Assembly (NCBI GenBank): GCA_037138335.1
Contig: JBAXIO010000013.1
Coordinates: forward strand, 57,405-121,404
Source of the DNA: CAIRDP01 sp037138335
Lineage (GTDB): Bacteria > Bacteroidota > Bacteroidia > Bacteroidales > FEN-979
DNA: 64,000 bases
Direction: 5' to 3'
Shown here: positions 25,498 through 34,331 of the stretch, in pieces
How positions within the stretch are numbered: the stretch's first letter is position 1
Layout: every line of letters begins with the position of its first letter
Translations under genes and position numbers: made by a program
The notes under the pieces: model-generated
What the model saw: the letters and a program-made list of their open reading frames with translations, nothing else
The model's database searches: none
What the model was told of the DNA's origin: nothing

Positions 25498-26254
25498 ATG
25501 AAAGGCCATCATACGCAAGCTCCACATTTTCAGGTAACAGGCCGGAAGTCTCACTGCAGGTACCCATCTGGTGGCTGATATGTGTGAGGTAGCCCTGCTC
25601 AGGCTGAAGCTCTTTCATCAGGGCCAGGGCTTCTTCAAGGTTGAAATGCGAATAATGTTTTTCTTTTCTCAGGGCGTTCAGTACAATCACTTTTGAACCT
25701 TTGATTTTTTCTTTTTCTGCGGATGAAATACTGACAGCATCAGTGATATAAGTGAAATCGTTAAACCTGAACCCGAAAACAAAATTCCTTTTATTGAAGT
25801 GAACCGCCCTTATTGGGGTCACAGGCATTCCTGAAACAAGAAAAGGCTCGTTTACAAGGTCATGAAGCAGTATTTCGGGTACGCCGGGATAAGGTTCCTT
25901 TTCAAAAGCATACGAATATTCCATCCTGATAATTGCCTGCACTTTTTTTTCGGCAAATACATCGACGGGCCTTTTCAGAATATAATTGTAAGCACGCACA
26001 TCATCCAATCCGCCGAGATGGTCCTTATGCCCGTGAGTTACAAGAATGGCGTCAATACTGTCAACCTTGTTGACCAGCATCTGCTGCCTGAAATCAGGGC
26101 CGCAATCCACAACAATGACTTTCCCATTCCATTCGACAAGGATCGACGACCTGAGCCGCCGGTCGCGGTGGTCGGTTGAGCTGCACACCCGGCAATGGCA
26201 GCCGATAACAGGCACGCCCTGCGAGGTTCCGGTACCCAGGAAGGTCACTTTCAA
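25475..26254 (-). CDS. MBL-fold metallohydrolase (PhnP-like)
   Basis: 259 residues. It begins KVTFLGTGTSQGVPVIGC and has the metal-binding HxHxDH motif in VTHGHKDHLGG, plus Cys residues near the N-terminus (CHCRVC) that resemble the extra zinc site of PhnP. PhnP is a cyclic phosphodiesterase; this group in Bacteroidota is of unknown substrate and could also be RNase Z- or LipB-linked. The gene is 2 bases downstream of ispH on the same strand, so it is the last gene of the kinase-ispH-MBL run. Confidence 0.87.
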   Translation of the reverse strand: MKVTFLGTGTSQGVPVIGCHCRVCSSTDHRDRRLRSSILVEWNGKVIVVDCGPDFRQQMLVNKVDSIDAILVTHGHKDHLGGLDDVRAYNYILKRPVDVFAEKKVQAIIRMEYSYAFEKEPYPGVPEILLHDLVNEPFLVSGMPVTPIRAVHFNKRNFVFGFRFNDFTYITDAVSISSAEKEKIKGSKVIVLNALRKEKHYSHFNLEEALALMKELQPEQGYLTHISHQMGTCSETSGLLPENVELAYDGLSFTVADSF

Positions 26255-26256
26255 GG

Positions 26257-27117
26257 TCAGAGGGATAAAAGTTTTCTTTCAACGTTTTTCATTAGCCACA
26301 TCGGTGTGGAAGTGGCTCCGCAGATCCCAACAGATTCGTCCTGTTCAAACCAGCGTTCAAAAATCTCTTCAGGTGAGCTTACAAAGAAGGTGTTGGGGTT
26401 CTCCTGCCGGCAAACATTGAAAAGAACACTCCCGTTAGATGAACGTTTACCTGCTACAAACACGATCTTGCTGAATTTTCTGCTGAATTGCCTCAGGCTT
26501 GGCTCACGGTGAGAAACCTGCCTGCAAATAGTGTCTTTTACGGTGACCTCAATGCCTGCTTCTTCCAGCTTGTTTACAATAGAATAAAAACTATCGATCG
26601 ACATTGTAGTCTGGCTGTAAAGGGTTATTTTCTTCGGAACCCGGTCCAGGTCAAGGTCTTCAAAATGACCAAAGACAGTAGCCCTGTTGCCTATCTGACC
26701 GTTAAGCCCAATTACTTCAGGATGATTCGGTTTCCCGTAAAGATAGATTGCCTCACCTTTATCATAGGATTCCCTGAATCTTTTCTGAAGCTTTAGAATT
26801 ATAGGACATGAAGCGTCGATGATCCTGTTCTCATTGGCAAGGGCCAGTTTATAGCTTTCGGGGGGCTCCCCGTGGGCGCGGAATAAAACAGTCTTTTTCT
26901 CTATCAGCGCCAGGTCGTCCTTGGTTATATTGACCATACCCTGGATCTCAAGGCGTTTGACTTCTTCGTCATTGTGCACGATCTCACCCAGGCAAAACAA
27001 TTCACCTGAAGCAAGGAGTTCCTTTTCGGCTTTCTCTATCGCTCCGACTACCCCAAAACAGAAACCCGATTTATCATCAATCTCAACATGTAGGTTCAGC
27101 CTTCCCATAAAATTCAT
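26257..27117 (-). CDS. ispH: 4-hydroxy-3-methylbut-2-enyl diphosphate reductase
   Basis: 286 residues. The [4Fe-4S] cluster ligands are visible as Cys in SGFCFGVVGA, DASCPI and DTICRQVSHREP; substrate-binding His and Thr lie in PNHPEVIGLNGQ and YSQTTMSIDSF; the end has the GATSTPMWLM motif. It carries out the last step of the MEP pathway, giving IPP and DMAPP. The ATG at 27117 overlaps the stop of the upstream histidine kinase by 4 bases; a second ATG three codons later is possible. An extra Cys precedes the GATSTP motif (ICGATSTP) where most members have Thr-Ala. Confidence 0.95.
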   Translation of the reverse strand: MNFMGRLNLHVEIDDKSGFCFGVVGAIEKAEKELLASGELFCLGEIVHNDEEVKRLEIQGMVNITKDDLALIEKKTVLFRAHGEPPESYKLALANENRIIDASCPIILKLQKRFRESYDKGEAIYLYGKPNHPEVIGLNGQIGNRATVFGHFEDLDLDRVPKKITLYSQTTMSIDSFYSIVNKLEEAGIEVTVKDTICRQVSHREPSLRQFSRKFSKIVFVAGKRSSNGSVLFNVCRQENPNTFFVSSPEEIFERWFEQDESVGICGATSTPMWLMKNVERKLLSL

Positions 27118-30100
27118 AAAAGATATTGTTCCAGTTTGGTAAACAGGAGGCTTTTGCTTATCGGCTTGGGGATATAATCGTCAAAACCGCTTTCGAAAGC
27201 TTTTTCTTCATCTCCGTATAAGGCATGCGCCGTCATGGCAATGACCGGTAGTTTAGGGCGGAGGATTTTTGACATCTTTGTTGCCTCATACCCGTCCATG
27301 ACTGGCATTTTGATATCCATGAGCACCAATGAAATGTCATTGTTCGAGTCAATCATTTCGATACCTTCTTTGCCATTCCTTGCCCATAATAAGTTCACTT
27401 CCGAATGTTTCATAATGGTTTTTATGAGAAGGAAGTTCGATTCTTCGTCTTCAACAAGAAGAATTGTTTTATTGTGCAGGAAACCGAGGGCTTGCGAACT
27501 GCCTTTGACGCCACTTGGCGTATGCCAGCTAAGGTCCCGGCAGGGGATCATGAAATGGAAGGCTGATCCCTTGCCCGGCTCTGATTCGACCCATATGCTG
27601 CCGCTAAGCAATTCGGTCAAGCGTTTGCTTATTGAAAGGCCAAGGCCTGTCCCTCCGAATTTCCGGGTAAAGGTCTCATCGGCCTGCCTGAATTTGTCAA
27701 ACACGATCTTCTGGATGTCGGGTGAGATACCTATGCCCGTGTCTTTTACGAAAAAAATAATTTCCTTGCCATTACCCAGGGTGTATCCGTATTCAATTGA
27801 TCCATGCTGGGTGAATTTGACGGCATTTTTAAGGATGTTGCTGAATATTTGGAAAAGCTTATTCGGATCGGTGAACAAATAAAGATCCTGATGCGATGGA
27901 TCGGGGCTGTAATGTATAGCCAGCCCCGGTTTATCCATACTTTTAATCTCAGAATATAAAATTTCATTCAACTGGTTGCGGAATTTCTCGAAAGAGAAAT
28001 GCTCCATATCGACCCTGATATTCCCCGCTTCAATCATAGAGATATTAAACAGGTCTTCGATGATGTTCAGAAGGTTTTTTCCGCTCTTATTTATGATTTT
28101 AATATATTCTTCCTGCTCGGCACTGTCCATTTCTTTGCCTATTATTCCTGAAAAACCAATAATGGCATTTAACGGGGTCCTCAGTTCGTGTGACATGGTT
28201 GCAAGGAAAGCCGATTTGAGCCTGTCGCTTTCTTCGGCTCTCTCCTTGGCTTTGATCAGCTCAAGTTCATTGCTCTTTTTAACATAGGCCATCCCTATAC
28301 TGATAGCGGCTGTAGTCAGAACATTCTCTTCGGCCTGGGACCATATCCTTTCGTTGCTGCAATCATCGAAACCTATAAAACCCCAGAAATTTGTTTCAAT
28401 GAAAATAGGGATGACAAGCAAGGACTTTATTAATTGAGGTTCCAAAGCCAGCCGCTCCAGGTCAGGGAAATCTTTCACCAGGCCATTGATCGATTTGCCG
28501 TTTGAAAGCCGCTCTAACCAACGAGGAAAGGAATTCTGGTATGAAATAACTTCATGATCGGAGTTGAGCCGGAAACCAAACGATCCGTCGTTTATCCACT
28601 GCTGCCTCAGGTACATCCCGGTATCGGAAGACTTAATATCCCTGATGTTCTCGAAAATATATACCCTGTCGGCTTTGATGGCTTCGCCAAGGATCTGTAA
28701 AGCCTCCTGGATTGAAATCTCCAAATCCCCTTTGCGAAGAAGGCTTATAACTGCCTTTGTGACGGATTGCAGTAATTTATCACGTTGTTTTAAAGCTGAT
28801 TCCTCGAGTTTCCTTTCGGTAATATCCCTGGTGATCCCGTGGACCGCGATCAGCCTGTTGTTTTCATCCAGTATTATATTCGCATGAACCTCGCCGGTTT
28901 TAATAGATCCATTCTTACAATAATGCTGAATCTCAAGTATCATGGATGTCCCCTTGGGAAGTTTGCCTTGATCGGAAAGTCTTTTATACTCGCTGAAGGT
29001 CTCCATGACCATCGTTAAAGATTTCTGGGGGTATATTTCCGACAGTTTCAGGGCTGAAAATTCCTCGACCGTAAAACCCCTCTGGCTCTCAATGGAAGGA
29101 CTTATGTATGTGTATTTCATGCTCATGTCCATCATCCAGATCACATCGGAGATGTTTTCAGCCAAGGCCTTGTATTTTTCTTCGCTTTGCTGCAAGGCAC
29201 TCTCTTTATGCTTTATGGCGGTTATATCATGCATCGCAATGCAGTATCCCGACGCCTCGCCTTTTTTATTGAATAAGGGGGTCAGGTTGATTTCAATAAA
29301 TTTTGGCGGAAAAGCATAAACCTTTGACTCAACCCCGCCATCGATGGCATCATTGATAACATGAGCAGGTACTGAATCTATCTCAGCTGTTGACTTCCCG
29401 ATAATGTTATCATTCCTGTCAATCCCCATGATGGATCTTGCCGAAGGATTAATATCAACGATTCTTCTTAACGAGTCCAGCACGAGCAGACCGTCGGGCA
29501 TCGTTTCGAGCAACAAAGCCCTTGCCCTTGGCAGAAGATCCAGAAACCTTAATTTTGCAATGGCATACACCAGTATGATCCCTGAACCGGAGAAGGCAAT
29601 CCTTGTAAGGTCCAGCCCCGGTAAAGGGTTTAACCCCAGGAGATAAAGGATGTTCCCAGCCCACGGGAGCATGGCGGCAATTACCACGGCTATCATCTGG
29701 TGCCTGAAGGTATGCCTGTATTGAATGAGCGAATTGATCAGGATGACAAGGCTTAGCAGTAACATGAGGTAGGAATAGCCCATAAATCCTATCCAGAACC
29801 AGGTCCCGTGTTCATAAATGATCTGGTTTGACCCGGCCGGACCCGGAGAATAACCGGTCCAGATGAAATGATGGTAGTCATTGGTTATGGCAGCCAGCAG
29901 GGTGAATGCCGGGACAATAAACAGGAAAACGATCCATGAAAGTTTGAACTTTACGGCGGGGTGGGTATACTGGAAAGTCAGCAGGAAGAAAAAAACGGGA
30001 ACGTTCACTCCCCCCAGATACTCAATTTTAGACCAGAAGAATTTGGCGGAAGGCGCCATTGAGGAAGTCTCAAACAGGCCTCCAAGGCACCACCATGCCG

Positions 30101-30245
30101 TTAAAAGCATCAGAATGGCAAGTGTGAGCCCTCCGGCAACCTTACGGTGCTGGTAGGCAATGACTGAAGCCATTAAAGAAATGACTACAGTCAAGGCATA
30201 AAGAAGAGTGTAAATGTTTATATCATACTGGGGCATACCCTTCAT
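27114..30245 (-). CDS. Hybrid sensor histidine kinase (7TM-PAS-PAS-GAF-HisKA-HATPase-REC)
   Basis: About 1043 residues from ATG 30245 (ATG 30236 is also possible; the longest frame begins with TTG). The order is seven transmembrane helices (to about residue 240, the histidine-kinase N-terminal 7TM type), PAS (about 250-350), PAS with a PAC tail (about 355-480), GAF (about 500-650), then the kinase core: H-box MSHELRTPLNAIIGFSG, N-box IFSNILKNAVKF, G-boxes DTGIGIS and GGTGLGLSISKRL. The C-terminal receiver has the phospho-acceptor Asp in LMDIKMPVMDGYEA and Lys in the loop after MTAHALYG. No DNA-binding partner is adjacent. It overlaps ispH. Confidence 0.92.
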   Translation of the reverse strand: MKGMPQYDINIYTLLYALTVVISLMASVIAYQHRKVAGGLTLAILMLLTAWWCLGGLFETSSMAPSAKFFWSKIEYLGGVNVPVFFFLLTFQYTHPAVKFKLSWIVFLFIVPAFTLLAAITNDYHHFIWTGYSPGPAGSNQIIYEHGTWFWIGFMGYSYLMLLLSLVILINSLIQYRHTFRHQMIAVVIAAMLPWAGNILYLLGLNPLPGLDLTRIAFSGSGIILVYAIAKLRFLDLLPRARALLLETMPDGLLVLDSLRRIVDINPSARSIMGIDRNDNIIGKSTAEIDSVPAHVINDAIDGGVESKVYAFPPKFIEINLTPLFNKKGEASGYCIAMHDITAIKHKESALQQSEEKYKALAENISDVIWMMDMSMKYTYISPSIESQRGFTVEEFSALKLSEIYPQKSLTMVMETFSEYKRLSDQGKLPKGTSMILEIQHYCKNGSIKTGEVHANIILDENNRLIAVHGITRDITERKLEESALKQRDKLLQSVTKAVISLLRKGDLEISIQEALQILGEAIKADRVYIFENIRDIKSSDTGMYLRQQWINDGSFGFRLNSDHEVISYQNSFPRWLERLSNGKSINGLVKDFPDLERLALEPQLIKSLLVIPIFIETNFWGFIGFDDCSNERIWSQAEENVLTTAAISIGMAYVKKSNELELIKAKERAEESDRLKSAFLATMSHELRTPLNAIIGFSGIIGKEMDSAEQEEYIKIINKSGKNLLNIIEDLFNISMIEAGNIRVDMEHFSFEKFRNQLNEILYSEIKSMDKPGLAIHYSPDPSHQDLYLFTDPNKLFQIFSNILKNAVKFTQHGSIEYGYTLGNGKEIIFFVKDTGIGISPDIQKIVFDKFRQADETFTRKFGGTGLGLSISKRLTELLSGSIWVESEPGKGSAFHFMIPCRDLSWHTPSGVKGSSQALGFLHNKTILLVEDEESNFLLIKTIMKHSEVNLLWARNGKEGIEMIDSNNDISLVLMDIKMPVMDGYEATKMSKILRPKLPVIAMTAHALYGDEEKAFESGFDDYIPKPISKSLLFTKLEQYLL

Positions 30246-30301
30246 TTCTGTTGCGTAAAAATACAAAAACCCTTAATTGATCCTATAATCTTTTCAGCGA
30301 T

Positions 30302-30331
30302 TTGACGTTATATCCTTTATTCGTAACTTTG
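30302..30331 (+). promoter_or_regulatory. Promoter for the DUF6913-dapA-M14 run
   Basis: TTG at 30302-30304, exactly 19 bases, then TAACTTTG at 30324-30331: a full match to the Bacteroidota consensus, giving a leader of about 25-28 bases before the start at 30364. Confidence 0.78.
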
Positions 30332-30363
30332 CAGAAATCAAGCATGTTTAATCAAACAAGCCT

Positions 30364-30921
30364 ATGTTTAAGAGGATCAGAAGAAAAATCGGGCAGTATT
30401 ATTTAAAAAAGGAACAATCCAGGACCAGTCAGTCCCATGGAATGATGAATCTTCCTGAAGCCCGGAGAATCGGAATTCTATATACTCTTGAGGAAGCCCC
30501 TGATTATGATAAGGTGTCGGAATTCGTCACCCAGCTTCAACAGGAGCATAAAGAAGTGAAGGCACTGGGCTTTGTTAAAAGCAAAGGGCTTCTCCAGAGG
30601 TTCATGCCGAAGCTTTCCTATGATTTTTTCTCGAAAAAAGATGTTACCTGGTTTTACCGGCCGATCCATAATACAGTGAGGAGTTTCATAGATAAGGAAT
30701 TTGACCTGCTTATAGATCTTAGCCTTGCCGATTCATTTCCCCTGAAATATATTGCGGGCCTGTCCAAAGCCATTTGCCGCGTAGGGAGATTTTCGGAAGA
30801 CAATACTTCTTATTACGACCTCATGATCGATGTAAAGCCTGCGATTACCTTTGACGAGTACCTCTTTCAGATAAGGCACTATTTAACCATTATTAAAACC
30901 CATGAAAAATATCCGCAGTAA
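30364..30921 (+). CDS. DUF6913 family protein
   Basis: 185 residues, soluble and mixed alpha/beta. The N-terminus is strongly basic (FKRIRRKIGQYYLKKEQ), suggesting membrane-surface or nucleic-acid contact. The pattern RRIGILYTLEEAPDYDKVSEFV, VTWFYRPI and EFDLLIDLSLADSFPLKYI matches a Bacteroidota-specific conserved family usually found immediately before dapA. Its end overlaps the dapA start by 20 bases, pointing to coupled translation. No enzymatic function is recognisable. Confidence 0.75.
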   Translation: MFKRIRRKIGQYYLKKEQSRTSQSHGMMNLPEARRIGILYTLEEAPDYDKVSEFVTQLQQEHKEVKALGFVKSKGLLQRFMPKLSYDFFSKKDVTWFYRPIHNTVRSFIDKEFDLLIDLSLADSFPLKYIAGLSKAICRVGRFSEDNTSYYDLMIDVKPAITFDEYLFQIRHYLTIIKTHEKYPQ

Positions 30922-31786
30922 ATTAAAAGGCACGGGGGTTGCAATTGTAAGTCCGTTTACAAAATCAGGTGCAGTCGATTTCAATGCCTATGGGAAGGTG
31001 ATGAATTATATCATTGAAGGCGGATGTGAGTTTATCGTTGTACTTGGCACTACAGGGGAATCGCCAACCATGTCAAAACAGGAGAAGTCTGAACTGATGC
31101 GGTTCTCCGTCGAGAAAAACAAAGGCCGTGTACCCCTGGTTGTCGGGATAGGGGGGAACAACACAGCCGAAGTGGTATCGGCAATCGGTGATGCCTCTTT
31201 TAAAGGAATAGATGCGGTTTTATCGGTTTGCCCATATTATAACAAACCACAGCAGGAGGGGATCTTCCGGCATTTTAAAGCTGTATCGGAAGCCAGCCCT
31301 GTTCCGCTGATTTTGTATACTGTTCCCGGAAGGACCGGTAGTAATATTGCGGCTTCAACAACGATCAGGCTGGCAACGGAATGCAAAAATATTATAGGGA
31401 TCAAGGAAGCCTCCGGGAACATTGACCAGATAAGCCAGGTATTGAAAAAAAGACCAAAAGATTTCCTTGTCCTCTCTGGCGATGATGCTCTTACCCTGCC
31501 TTTGCTGGCTCTTGGTGCCGACGGAGTGATCTCCGTTGTTGCAAATGTCTTCCCCGGGGAATTTTCAAAAATGGTCCGGCTCGGATTGAAAGGAGACTTC
31601 GTAAAAGCCCGGGAACTGCATTTCCGTCTGCTTGATTTTATCAATTCACTCTTTGCCGACGGAAGCCCAGCAGGGGTGAAAGCCGCCCTGGAAATGAAAA
31701 AGCTTGCAGGCAACTATCTCAGGCTTCCCCTTGTCCCTGTCAATAGCGGCACATACAAACTAATCAAACAACTGATTACCATATGA
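30902..31786 (+). CDS. dapA: 4-hydroxy-tetrahydrodipicolinate synthase
   Basis: 294 residues of the DHDPS/NAL aldolase barrel. The pyruvate-binding GTTGESPTM, the dimer-contact tyrosine in SVCPYYNKPQQEG, the arginine/tyrosine region YTVPGRTGSN and the Schiff-base lysine in GIKEASG are all present. It condenses pyruvate and aspartate semialdehyde in lysine and diaminopimelate synthesis. It is translationally coupled to DUF6913 upstream and overlaps the carboxypeptidase start by 4 bases. Confidence 0.96.
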   Translation: MKNIRSKLKGTGVAIVSPFTKSGAVDFNAYGKVMNYIIEGGCEFIVVLGTTGESPTMSKQEKSELMRFSVEKNKGRVPLVVGIGGNNTAEVVSAIGDASFKGIDAVLSVCPYYNKPQQEGIFRHFKAVSEASPVPLILYTVPGRTGSNIAASTTIRLATECKNIIGIKEASGNIDQISQVLKKRPKDFLVLSGDDALTLPLLALGADGVISVVANVFPGEFSKMVRLGLKGDFVKARELHFRLLDFINSLFADGSPAGVKAALEMKKLAGNYLRLPLVPVNSGTYKLIKQLITI

Positions 31787-33504
31787 AAAAACTTTTTACG
31801 CTTGTCCTGCTTATTTTAATTACAAACTTTGCGTCCCGGGCCCAGGCGTTTGACCAGAAAATGGCCGACAGCCTACTCAAAATAAATGGTGAACTTTATT
31901 TCAGCTTCCGTTACTTTGACCGGGAGGAGCTGGATTTCCTGACTAATATTATTTCTCTTGAAAAGGTCAGCGGGAATGAGGTTTATGCATTCGCTAACCG
32001 TAAGGAATTTGCAAAATTCTCCAAGCTCGGCTATGATGTAAAAATTCTCACGCCTCCGGGGAGCCTGCTTGGCAATAAAGACCTGATGAAACCTGAAGGG
32101 ATTGTCAGCTCATACGGGCCTGCTGCATGGAACTTTTATCCCACCTACCAGCAATATGTAGATACCATGCATTATTTTAGCACGGCTTATCCCTCATTCT
32201 GCAAGTTGGATACAATCGGCACGACCACTGAGGGCCGCCTTCTCCTGGCTGTCAGGATATCCAGGAATGTCCATGTCAATGAGGCCAAACCCAGGTTTCT
32301 GTATACCAGCTCCATTCATGGTAATGAGACAACAGGTTACGTTGGCATGCTTCACCTTATAGATTACCTTCTGACCAATTATGGAACAATTCCACAAGTT
32401 ACAAGACTGGTCGACAGTGTGGAAATCTTTATCAATCCTCTGGCAAATCCTGACGGTACGTACCATGGCGGAAATAATACCTTAAATGGATCAACCAGGG
32501 ATAATGCAAACGGCGTTGACCTGAACAGGAACTATCCTGACCCGGGTTATGGCCCCCATCCCGACGGTAACGCATGGCAGCCTGAAACTGTTGCATTTAT
32601 GAATTATGCCGATGCCATGGGCTTTAGCATGTCGGCCAATTTCCACGGAGGATCAGAAGTCTTTAATTATCCATGGGATACCTGGCCGAGGCTTACGGCG
32701 GATAACTCGTGGTGGTATTTTGTCGGCCGTGAATTTGCCGATACAATTCACAAGTACGGACCCGCAGGTTACTTTACTGATATGCAGAATGGCGTAACTG
32801 ACGGATATGCCTGGTATTCTGTGCACGGTGGCAGGCAGGATTACATGAATTACTTCCATGCCTGCAGGGAAGTCACTATTGAGCTTTCAACAGCTTATGT
32901 ACTCCCTGCAAGCCAGCTTGTAAGCTATTTTAATTATGATTATCACTCGTACCTGAATTTTATTGAACAGGCCCTGTATGGTATCCATGGCGTTATAACG
33001 GACACAGCCACGGGATTGCCGCTGTATGCAAAAATCAGTGTCGTTGGCCATGACATGGACAGCTCAGTCGTTTATTCCCGGATGCCGACTGGGTTTTATG
33101 ACAGACTTATAGATCAGGGGAACTGGTTCCTTTCGTTCTCAAAACCAGGGTATTATACTAAAACCGTTAATGGAATCAGTGTTTCCCGCTATAAGGGTGT
33201 AAAACTTGACGTACAGCTGAAATCGATTTATTATGGCACTGATGAGCTTTCCCGGGGGGAACTAACCGTGTATCCCGTACCGGCTTCAAAAGATGTCCAT
33301 ATCGTATTTCCCGAAACCGACTCCAGAAAGTGGAAGCTGGAGGTTGTGAATATGATTGGGGTTTGTATATATTCAGCAGAAATTATCAACTCCGGCAAGC
33401 TGGTTCACAACCTGGACGTTTCATCATATCCCGCCGGGATGTATTTCATAAGACTTTCCAACGAAAACGGTATATACCGCAAGCAGGTTGTCGTCAGGCA
33501 CTGA
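31783..33504 (+). CDS. M14 zinc carboxypeptidase with type IX secretion sorting domain
   Basis: 573 residues. A signal peptide (MKKLFTLVLLILITNFASRAQA) is followed by a propeptide-like region and the M14 domain (about 115-390) with zinc ligands in SSIHGNETTGY (HxxE) and, later, in MSANFHGGSE (His), plus RDNANGVDLNRNYPD. A carboxypeptidase-regulatory-like Ig domain (about 400-480: GVITDTATGLPLYAKISV) follows, and the final 85 residues are a T9SS type A sorting domain ending YPAGMYFIRLSNENGIYRKQ. The mature enzyme would be secreted. It overlaps dapA by 4 bases, an odd pairing of a lysine-synthesis gene and a secreted peptidase. Confidence 0.92.
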   Translation: MKKLFTLVLLILITNFASRAQAFDQKMADSLLKINGELYFSFRYFDREELDFLTNIISLEKVSGNEVYAFANRKEFAKFSKLGYDVKILTPPGSLLGNKDLMKPEGIVSSYGPAAWNFYPTYQQYVDTMHYFSTAYPSFCKLDTIGTTTEGRLLLAVRISRNVHVNEAKPRFLYTSSIHGNETTGYVGMLHLIDYLLTNYGTIPQVTRLVDSVEIFINPLANPDGTYHGGNNTLNGSTRDNANGVDLNRNYPDPGYGPHPDGNAWQPETVAFMNYADAMGFSMSANFHGGSEVFNYPWDTWPRLTADNSWWYFVGREFADTIHKYGPAGYFTDMQNGVTDGYAWYSVHGGRQDYMNYFHACREVTIELSTAYVLPASQLVSYFNYDYHSYLNFIEQALYGIHGVITDTATGLPLYAKISVVGHDMDSSVVYSRMPTGFYDRLIDQGNWFLSFSKPGYYTKTVNGISVSRYKGVKLDVQLKSIYYGTDELSRGELTVYPVPASKDVHIVFPETDSRKWKLEVVNMIGVCIYSAEIINSGKLVHNLDVSSYPAGMYFIRLSNENGIYRKQVVVRH

Positions 33505-34320
33505 TCAGATTGCAATCTTCACTCCAAAGCCGAATATCACCCGGTAAACCAGTATCAGGGCAAGGGCTGTAAGAGCGGCTTTCCAGGAGATTTTAAATTC
33601 AGGGGCTTCCTCTTCAAAATAGATATCCTCGATAATTGCCGACCTGGAAAGAACCGGGAAAAGGAAAATTATACCATTAAGTTTTACCAGTAGCGAGAAC
33701 CAGTTTATTACGGGCAGGTCAATGATCTGTAAAAGTACAATTCCTACCAGGTAAGGAAAGACATACTGGTAAATCACGAATTTAGTTTTTTCGAACCCAC
33801 TGATATTGGTCAGATAGATATTCGCAGTAAATAAAAGCATTCGTGACAGTGCAATACCTGAGAAGAAAAGCAGGATACCTCCCAGTAAAGTCAGTACCAC
33901 TTTACCGGTATCAGTGACAAACATGTACATGATAACGTAGCCGAATCCCTGGTCCATCAAAGCCCCGGTTGTTATTTCACCAAAAAAAGAAATGATGGAA
34001 AGAATCGCAAGCCAGATAAGCAGTATCCTTAACATGCCTGACTCTGTGACAACCTTAATGAAAATGACAAGGAAAGCAAGGCCAATGATAAAACACAGCA
34101 ATGGCCAAGTTGCGAAAACGGCAATTACTGAATCGGATTCCCAATCGGAACTCCTGACGAGATAATCGATTTTGTCGTAGTAGATCCTTACGGGAATATT
34201 GAAAACAGAGGCCGAAAAAGCCACACTTATCCGTGAAATAAAGAAAAGGATAAAATAAGCGCAAAGGAAATAAAACAGGGAATTCAGAAAAATAACCAGG
34301 AATACCCTTTTTTTCAGCAT
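33505..34320 (-). CDS. Multi-pass membrane protein of unknown function
   Basis: 271 residues with about six hydrophobic helices (near 8-30, 65-90, 92-112, 130-160, 185-205, 210-225 and 250-268) and a short acidic cytoplasmic loop (EDIYFEEEAPEFK) before the last helix. I do not recognise a family. It directly abuts the M14 gene stop and begins 11 bases after the PLP synthase gene, same strand, so it is probably co-transcribed with that putative sulfonolipid gene and may act in envelope lipid handling; this is inference from position only. Confidence 0.65.
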   Translation of the reverse strand: MLKKRVFLVIFLNSLFYFLCAYFILFFISRISVAFSASVFNIPVRIYYDKIDYLVRSSDWESDSVIAVFATWPLLCFIIGLAFLVIFIKVVTESGMLRILLIWLAILSIISFFGEITTGALMDQGFGYVIMYMFVTDTGKVVLTLLGGILLFFSGIALSRMLLFTANIYLTNISGFEKTKFVIYQYVFPYLVGIVLLQIIDLPVINWFSLLVKLNGIIFLFPVLSRSAIIEDIYFEEEAPEFKISWKAALTALALILVYRVIFGFGVKIAI

Positions 34321-34331
34321 TTTGTAAAAGA

